Part shown: piece by piece, positions 59,587-64,000 of the stretch
Layout of the letters: each line of letters starts with the position of its first letter
Position numbering within the stretch: position 1 is the first letter of the stretch
DNA from: Methanosaeta sp. PtaU1.Bin112
Lineage (GTDB): Archaea > Halobacteriota > Methanosarcinia > Methanotrichales > Methanotrichaceae
Length of the DNA: 64,000 nt
Direction: 5' to 3'
NCBI GenBank assembly: GCA_002067705.1
Contig: MVRL01000090.1
Coordinates: forward strand, 1-64,000
Notes under the pieces: generated by a model
What the model was told of the DNA's origin: nothing
Databases searched by the model: none
What the model saw: the letters and a program-made list of their open reading frames with translations, nothing else
Translations under genes and position numbers: made by a program

Positions 59587-60744
59587 ATGTCAGAGCAGAC
59601 TAGTAGTATGAATCAGGACGAAGTTGCAGCTAAGAGGCAGAATTACATGGAAAAGGACAGTGTGGTTTCATCACAGCTGTATTCACCGACGATGACCGAG
59701 GATTACAGCCGGATCTCAGATACGGCCCGAGCTGTGAATGCAGAGGTACTGCCCAAGATGCAGGCTTACCTCAGACGCATCCGCACGCGGATCGCTTCCA
59801 TGAGATCTGATGAGGAATTTATGATCGCCGATTACGGAGCTGCAGACGGCGCTAATTCCAGCGAGCTGTTTCTGGAAATAAGCCGACAGATTCACGAGGT
59901 AAATGCCGCCCTGGCCATCAAGTTGGTCTACATCGATCTGGCTGATCCTGAGGGCTTTATGGCGTTCTGGAATGGCTCGGCATTATCGAGATTGGAGCAT
60001 GTAGATAGCCAATATATTCAGCGATCTTTTTATGAGAGGTTTCCGGAGATAGAAGGCAAATTGCAGATAGGCTTTTCATCCACTGCATTGCACTGGATGA
60101 ATGCCACTACGGTCGGACCGGAATTCTTTCGCCATCCTCACTGCCTGCAGCCCAATCAGCTTCCTGCACATGAATGCCAAAGGTTTGCTGAAAAATGGAA
60201 CGAGGATTTTCGGACATTCTTGCAGGAATGCTCACAGTCTCTGGTTGAAGGCGGCGCATTATTCCTGGCAAACCTGGCCAACCTGGGAGGGGACCGCTGG
60301 CCTGCTTCTCCTGGATACAACAATCTCTGGGAGATTTGTCAGGAGCTGCATAGGGAGAGAAAGCTCTCAGATGCTGAGCTTGAAGCCATTTTTATCCCGG
60401 ATTACTTTGCGACTCCCCAGGAGATGGCTTCATTGTTCGAGCAAGACAATCTCAAGGATTGCTTTGCCTTGAGATCCTGTGACCATCTGACCGTACCGTG
60501 TGCCTATTTCGCCAGGTCGCAGGACAAGTTGCACGACCCGCAGGAGAGGTCCATGCTTGCCGCTACCCTGGCCCGCGTGGTCAGGGCCTGGAGCGAATCG
60601 TCTATGCAGATCGGACTCAATCCAGACAATAAAACGCTGATTGAGGAGGTCTATCGACGGCTGCAAGAGAAATTCTGCGAAAAGCCTGAGGGGCTGCCCT
60701 ATCAATATTGCCTGCTGGAGCTTGCTAAAACTAATTACGCATAA
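59587..60744 (+). CDS. SABATH-type SAM-dependent carboxyl methyltransferase
   Basis: A 385-residue methyltransferase resembling the salicylate/jasmonate carboxyl methyltransferase (SABATH) family of plants, which also has microbial members. The SAM site is 'FMIADYGAADGANSSELFLE' near residue 80 and 'KLVYIDLADPEGFMAFW' near 120. The family's aromatic 'IGFSSTALHWMN' block and 'LQECSQSLVEGGALFLANLA' follow. It would methylate a carboxyl group of a small acid; the substrate is unknown. I used the ATG at 59587 (GGGAGGCAGA upstream); the longer frame overlaps pyrB. It is divergent from pyrB with 64 bases between. Confidence 0.75.
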   Translation: MSEQTSSMNQDEVAAKRQNYMEKDSVVSSQLYSPTMTEDYSRISDTARAVNAEVLPKMQAYLRRIRTRIASMRSDEEFMIADYGAADGANSSELFLEISRQIHEVNAALAIKLVYIDLADPEGFMAFWNGSALSRLEHVDSQYIQRSFYERFPEIEGKLQIGFSSTALHWMNATTVGPEFFRHPHCLQPNQLPAHECQRFAEKWNEDFRTFLQECSQSLVEGGALFLANLANLGGDRWPASPGYNNLWEICQELHRERKLSDAELEAIFIPDYFATPQEMASLFEQDNLKDCFALRSCDHLTVPCAYFARSQDKLHDPQERSMLAATLARVVRAWSESSMQIGLNPDNKTLIEEVYRRLQEKFCEKPEGLPYQYCLLELAKTNYA

Positions 60745-60819
60745 ATTTGGGGATGTTGTGAGGATTGTGGAATTTGAGACGGCCCCACAGATCCACATCC
60801 TTCCCCGCTACATCCCAAT

Positions 60820-62178
60820 TTAGCCGTTCATCTTGAATGTCATGTATGGGGAGAAGATCGATGTGTTCTTCTTTGTTTCCGGATCAACCGGCCCGTTATT
60901 GAGATAGAATTTCACCATCATGCTCCTGTTATCAAGATCCATGAGGACATGATATATGGTATTGATGGGAAGCGGCCTCATGGCACCTTCGGCAGCGATA
61001 ACGGTGTTTGGAGAGACGGCACTCAGGGCATCGGCTGCCTGCATATCCGTGAACTTGCCTTTTTGGCTGTTAGTGATGTTGCTCAGAGTAATATACCGGA
61101 TGAATGAGTCGTATGGATCGCCGTACGGAATCAAATCCATCTCTCTGGGCAGGTCCTCAAGAGCATAATTGGTGTAGAGATAGATGGGATGGTTGGTCAT
61201 TATATTGGGTTTGCCTTTGATACCGTCGGTAAAGATAACACTCTCACTTGTACGGTTCCACTCAACCACAGTTGAATTTCCAGAACTGTCATAAACCATA
61301 TAGTGGCTTGCATCCGCAGAGAAGAACTCCCGATTATTCAGGAATGCGATCTTTGCTTCTTCTACGGTCTTACAGGTCTCCAGTATAAGCCGGGCCAACT
61401 GCAGGTTATTGATTCCGCTGTCTCTCGCTCCTGCCAGAGGTGCCATTTTATCACCGCCCATATAACTGTCCTCAAGCATTGATATGCCCAGACCTTCAGA
61501 ATTCAGGCCGTCTGTGGCCGAATTCAGGTCGATCATGCTAAGAACCATTGTCGAGTAACCCTGATCGGGATAAATCTCCATCAGGAAGTCACGGGATGCT
61601 GCTGCATTGCCAGTCATATTATCGGTCATATTGATATAATAATCCATAGGAACCAGATACCATTCCGTATTCCTGGAGGCTGTAGCATGCCCACTAATCA
61701 TGGTCTCCGGAGGGAAGTAGATCATAGAGCATGCCATAGATCCTGCATCATAGGCGAGAGTAGTGGTATCAAATGTATAGTTGTCTGCAGGAAGACCGTA
61801 GGCTTTGGCTATGCCTGCCATTCTCTCGAACATGGGTGGATAGTTTTTCTCCATATACTCTCGTCTGGCCTTGCCATAGATTGGACCTGCATATTTCGAG
61901 AGAGATTCAACACCATAATCCTTCTGCGCGATCTGCCCTAAAGCCATGCCTATCTCGGTGTTGTTCCCTTGGAGGATGATATGCCTCCATTCTACTCGGC
62001 TGCCATTATCCTTGGCAATGATGATTTCATCTTTCAAGATGGCAGGACTCTGCTGATAGCCTGTTGTAGGATCATTAACATGAGGATTAATATGAGGCAC
62101 TTCAGCGGCGAGGGCAATATAAAAAAGCGCCGGAATTAATGCTAATAGCACTGCAAATCTTCTGGACATAAATAGCAT
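60820..62178 (-). CDS. Secreted C45-like Ntn hydrolase
   Basis: A 452-residue exported protein with signal peptide 'FAVLLALIPALFYIALAAE'. After about 145 residues comes the likely autoprocessing Cys in 'AYDAGSMACSMIYFPPETMI', followed by 'SGHATASRNTEWYLVPMDYY' (the 'R-N-x-x-W' pattern of the acyl-CoA:6-aminopenicillanate/C45 Ntn-hydrolase family) and 'LSMIDLNSATDGLNSEGLGI'. The C-terminal part has 'MVYDSSGNSTVVEW' and 'NIMTNHPIYLYTNYA'. It should cleave an amide outside the cell; the substrate is unknown. Many N-x-T/S sites could be glycosylated. Confidence 0.75.
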   Translation of the reverse strand: MLFMSRRFAVLLALIPALFYIALAAEVPHINPHVNDPTTGYQQSPAILKDEIIIAKDNGSRVEWRHIILQGNNTEIGMALGQIAQKDYGVESLSKYAGPIYGKARREYMEKNYPPMFERMAGIAKAYGLPADNYTFDTTTLAYDAGSMACSMIYFPPETMISGHATASRNTEWYLVPMDYYINMTDNMTGNAAASRDFLMEIYPDQGYSTMVLSMIDLNSATDGLNSEGLGISMLEDSYMGGDKMAPLAGARDSGINNLQLARLILETCKTVEEAKIAFLNNREFFSADASHYMVYDSSGNSTVVEWNRTSESVIFTDGIKGKPNIMTNHPIYLYTNYALEDLPREMDLIPYGDPYDSFIRYITLSNITNSQKGKFTDMQAADALSAVSPNTVIAAEGAMRPLPINTIYHVLMDLDNRSMMVKFYLNNGPVDPETKKNTSIFSPYMTFKMNG

Positions 62179-62243
62179 GAGGGTGGCATGATATATTAAT
62201 TTATTTTATTATGTCGATATCAGCCCTTCCGGATTAATGAATC

Positions 62244-63506
62244 TCAGTGCGTCACCATGGCCATGTTCTCTGGAATCTGCTTTATAAATGGCTTATTTGA
62301 TAAAAGCTGCCACAGGATGAGACAGGTCAAGCCGACCAGGATGTTCATCATTCCCAGGATACTGATGGTATTGCCCCAGGGCAGTGAGATTATGGTCATG
62401 CCCACGCTGCCCATCAGTATGCCAAAGCAGCTCATTAGGGCCGAGGCTGAGCCGGTATCCTCATCCTGCTGCTCCAGCATCAGATTTGCCCCGGGAGTGC
62501 GTATGCAGCTGGACATGATTGTGGCAGGGAGCAGCACCAGGGCGAATATCTGGGGACTGGCGCTTGCCAGAAGAGCAATCAAGATTCCGCTGGCTGAGAT
62601 AGCCACAAAACCGAACGGGATGATAGATCGGCGCGAAATCCTCCTGGCCAGCCGCAGATATATCACAGGCCCGGCCATCATTCCCAGGGCATTGAAGGCA
62701 AAATAATAGCTGTAAATCTGCTCGCTTAATCCGAATCCATTGATGTAAATATACGAAGACGATGCAATGAATGCCATGCCGGATAAGCTGAGCAATGAAA
62801 AGATCAGAAGCAAGGAGGCAAACCCAGGATTCTTTGCCACTTTGGCAAGGCTTCTCAAGGCCTGCCCTGCCGTATCAGGTTGGCATCTCTCAGCAGTCTC
62901 CTGCAGAGCGAAGCTTCCCGCCAGCGCCACCAAGCCTATGCCCCCTAAGATCAGAAAGACTCCTCTCCAGGAGGTAATAGTGAGCAAGAGAGCGCCTAAG
63001 ACAGGTGCGGCCATTGGGGATATGAGAACCATGGATTGAACCAGGGCTAAAATCGTCTCCCGGTTCCTGCTATCATAGACATCCTTGATTATGGCAGTGG
63101 CCACGGCAAAAGCCCCGCTGCCGCCCAGAGCTTGCAGTATCCGGAATAATATTAGCTGGTATATATCCGCAGACCCAGCGCACAGGAAACCAGCGACTGA
63201 ATAGATAGAAAGGGCAATCAGCAGTATCGGTCTGCGTCCGTATCTGTCGCTTTGCGGCCCCCAGAAGAGGGTTCCTGCAGCGAAAAAGACGAAGAACAGG
63301 ATAAGAGTGAGATTTGCTTGGTCCGTTGACACACCAAAAAATTTGGCCATGCCGGGCAATGCGGGAAGATATAGATCGGTGGACAGAGGAACGAATGCGC
63401 TCAGAAATGCTATGAGTCCGATCAGTCCCTTTTCACCCAAAAATTTTTGCTTCAATCTCCGCCCCAGCAGCTCTTCTTCTTTTCCATCCTCTCCAGAAGA
63501 TCGCAT
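62244..63506 (-). CDS. MFS multidrug exporter, Bcr/CflA type
   Basis: A 420-residue membrane protein with 12 predicted helices. Helix 1 'IGLIAFLSAFVPLSTDLYLP' and motif A 'FWGPQSDRYGRRPILLIALS' are diagnostic of the Bcr/CflA drug-efflux subgroup, as is the C-like motif 'LVQSMVLISPMAAPVLGALL'. It probably exports a small toxic compound in exchange for protons. The ATG at 63506 lies inside the neighbouring flavoprotein gene; a downstream TTG in 'FLGEKGLIG' could be the real start. It is co-directional with that flavoprotein gene. Confidence 0.9.
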   Translation of the reverse strand: MRSSGEDGKEEELLGRRLKQKFLGEKGLIGLIAFLSAFVPLSTDLYLPALPGMAKFFGVSTDQANLTLILFFVFFAAGTLFWGPQSDRYGRRPILLIALSIYSVAGFLCAGSADIYQLILFRILQALGGSGAFAVATAIIKDVYDSRNRETILALVQSMVLISPMAAPVLGALLLTITSWRGVFLILGGIGLVALAGSFALQETAERCQPDTAGQALRSLAKVAKNPGFASLLLIFSLLSLSGMAFIASSSYIYINGFGLSEQIYSYYFAFNALGMMAGPVIYLRLARRISRRSIIPFGFVAISASGILIALLASASPQIFALVLLPATIMSSCIRTPGANLMLEQQDEDTGSASALMSCFGILMGSVGMTIISLPWGNTISILGMMNILVGLTCLILWQLLSNKPFIKQIPENMAMVTH

Positions 63507-64000
63507 AGCTTGTTGGCGCTTGCCACGACCGTCTTTCTGCCGATGCGGTCCTCAGCCGCGGGCCGAACGGCGATGCCTCCGAAATGGGCATCATCGCCGA
63601 CTATTATCATGCCGTGGATATGCATCCAGGCGTGAACGGCATCCAATGCCTTCTCCTGGCCTCCGTTTCTTGCTCCTCCGACGCTTATGGCGCAGCCGAC
63701 CTTATCCTTTAGACGAAATCCCTGTCTGCGCAGAGGGATGGTCCTGTCGAAGATCGCTTTAAGCTGAGCAGTTACGCTTCCAAAGTAGACCGGCGTGGCG
63801 ACTATTATCCCATCTGCTCTTTGCAGCGAAGAGAGGACTCGCGCCATATCATCCTCTTTAGGACAGGCTCTTCCTTTGCTGCAATCACCGCAGTCATTGC
63901 AGAAATCGACGCTTATCTCCGAAACGAGAAGCTTTTCGGTCTCAAAGCCTCTCTGCTTTGCTACAGATAGGGATTCATTTAATAGAAACTCAGTATTTCC
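63452..64000 (-). CDS. Iron-sulfur flavoprotein / NADPH-dependent FMN reductase family, cut by window edge
   Basis: The frame is open from 64000 to the stop at 63452 (183 residues seen). It begins within the FMN phosphate loop ('GNTEFLLNESLSVAKQRGFE'), then 'ISVDFCNDCGDCSKGRACPK' carries the compact Cys motif of the iron-sulfur flavoprotein (Isf) family. 'DGIIVATPVYFGSVTAQLKA' and 'RRQGFRLKDKVGCAISVGGA' complete the flavodoxin-like fold. Isf proteins are common in acetoclastic methanogens and transfer electrons from ferredoxin, probably to oxidants. The N-terminal dozen residues or so lie outside the window. Its 3' end overlaps the MFS start by 55 bases. Confidence 0.88.
   Translation of the reverse strand, partial: GNTEFLLNESLSVAKQRGFETEKLLVSEISVDFCNDCGDCSKGRACPKEDDMARVLSSLQRADGIIVATPVYFGSVTAQLKAIFDRTIPLRRQGFRLKDKVGCAISVGGARNGGQEKALDAVHAWMHIHGMIIVGDDAHFGGIAVRPAAEDRIGRKTVVASANKLCDLLERMEKKKSCWGGD

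Noticed and set aside
1-64000. CRISPR arrays and insertion sequences
   Set aside because: No series of regularly spaced repeats and no transposase-like frames were seen on either strand.

Overview
The window reads as a piece of chromosome from a methanogenic archaeon, most likely Methanotrichaceae (Methanothrix/Methanosaeta). The grounds are a DUF2099-type methanogenesis marker 8 protein, a DadD-type deaminase, an intron-containing tRNA-Ser, a Mrp/NBP35 Fe-S carrier, an archaeal long FKBP, pyrB-pyrI and pyrD-pyrK, archaeal TATA-like promoters and a TPR-protein remnant of a kind I associate with Methanothrix. The family assignment is inference; no rRNA or mcr gene is present to settle it.

Layout. 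(1) 1-13.4 kb is ordinary chromosome: tRNA-Ser, dadD, uvrC, surE, a Mrp ATPase, a radical SAM protein, a HEAT-repeat protein, msrBA, a 52-residue zinc-ribbon protein next to methanogenesis marker 8, a DJ-1 protein, a YkgJ-type Cys-cluster protein, a PIN toxin/antitoxin pair, a broken TPR gene, an HDAC-like deacetylase and a metallophosphoesterase. (2) 13.75-38.9 kb is one long minus-strand gene train encoding an extracellular contractile injection system (eCIS; Afp/PVC-like phage-tail-like particle). (3) 38.9-41.3 kb is a gene-poor, extremely AT-rich gap holding one orphan conserved-looking gene. (4) 41.3-64 kb returns to chromosome: a GlcD/GlcF-like oxidase pair, a GNAT protein, an FAH-family protein, pyrDK, a double USP, an ArsA/Get3-like ATPase, two paralogous secreted proteins with an 'IIGS' repeat, a PAPS-reductase-like PP-loop protein, a dolichol-kinase-like protein, SagB-type oxidoreductase, secreted proteins, FKBP, pyrI and a damaged pyrB, a SABATH-type methyltransferase, a secreted C45-like Ntn hydrolase, a Bcr/CflA-type MFS exporter and an iron-sulfur flavoprotein cut by the right edge.

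The eCIS is the main system. In transcription order it encodes sheath, inner tube, a zinc-ribbon assembly protein, a disordered linker protein, a DUF4255 terminator/cap, an AAA+ ATPase, a small conserved protein, two DUF4157 proteins (the second with an extra HExxH peptidase-like domain, the best cargo candidate), a CIS tube/LysM pair, a gpD-like hub, a gp5/VgrG-like spike base, a PAAR-like tip, a gp25-like wedge protein, two baseplate-J-like proteins, a gpI-like tail protein and a DUF6519 beta-helix protein that may contact the target. Most start and stop codons overlap by a few bases, so the block probably acts as one translationally coupled unit. It has one sheath and one tube gene (Afp has three and two), separates hub from spike, and shows no obvious long tape measure or classical tail fibre.

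Other points deserving attention are the deletion/frameshift in pyrB inside the carbamoyl-phosphate loop, the near-pure A+T region beside the eCIS, mutually exclusive hairpins in front of a Tyr/Gly-rich secreted protein, and the paralogous IIGS-repeat secreted proteins.
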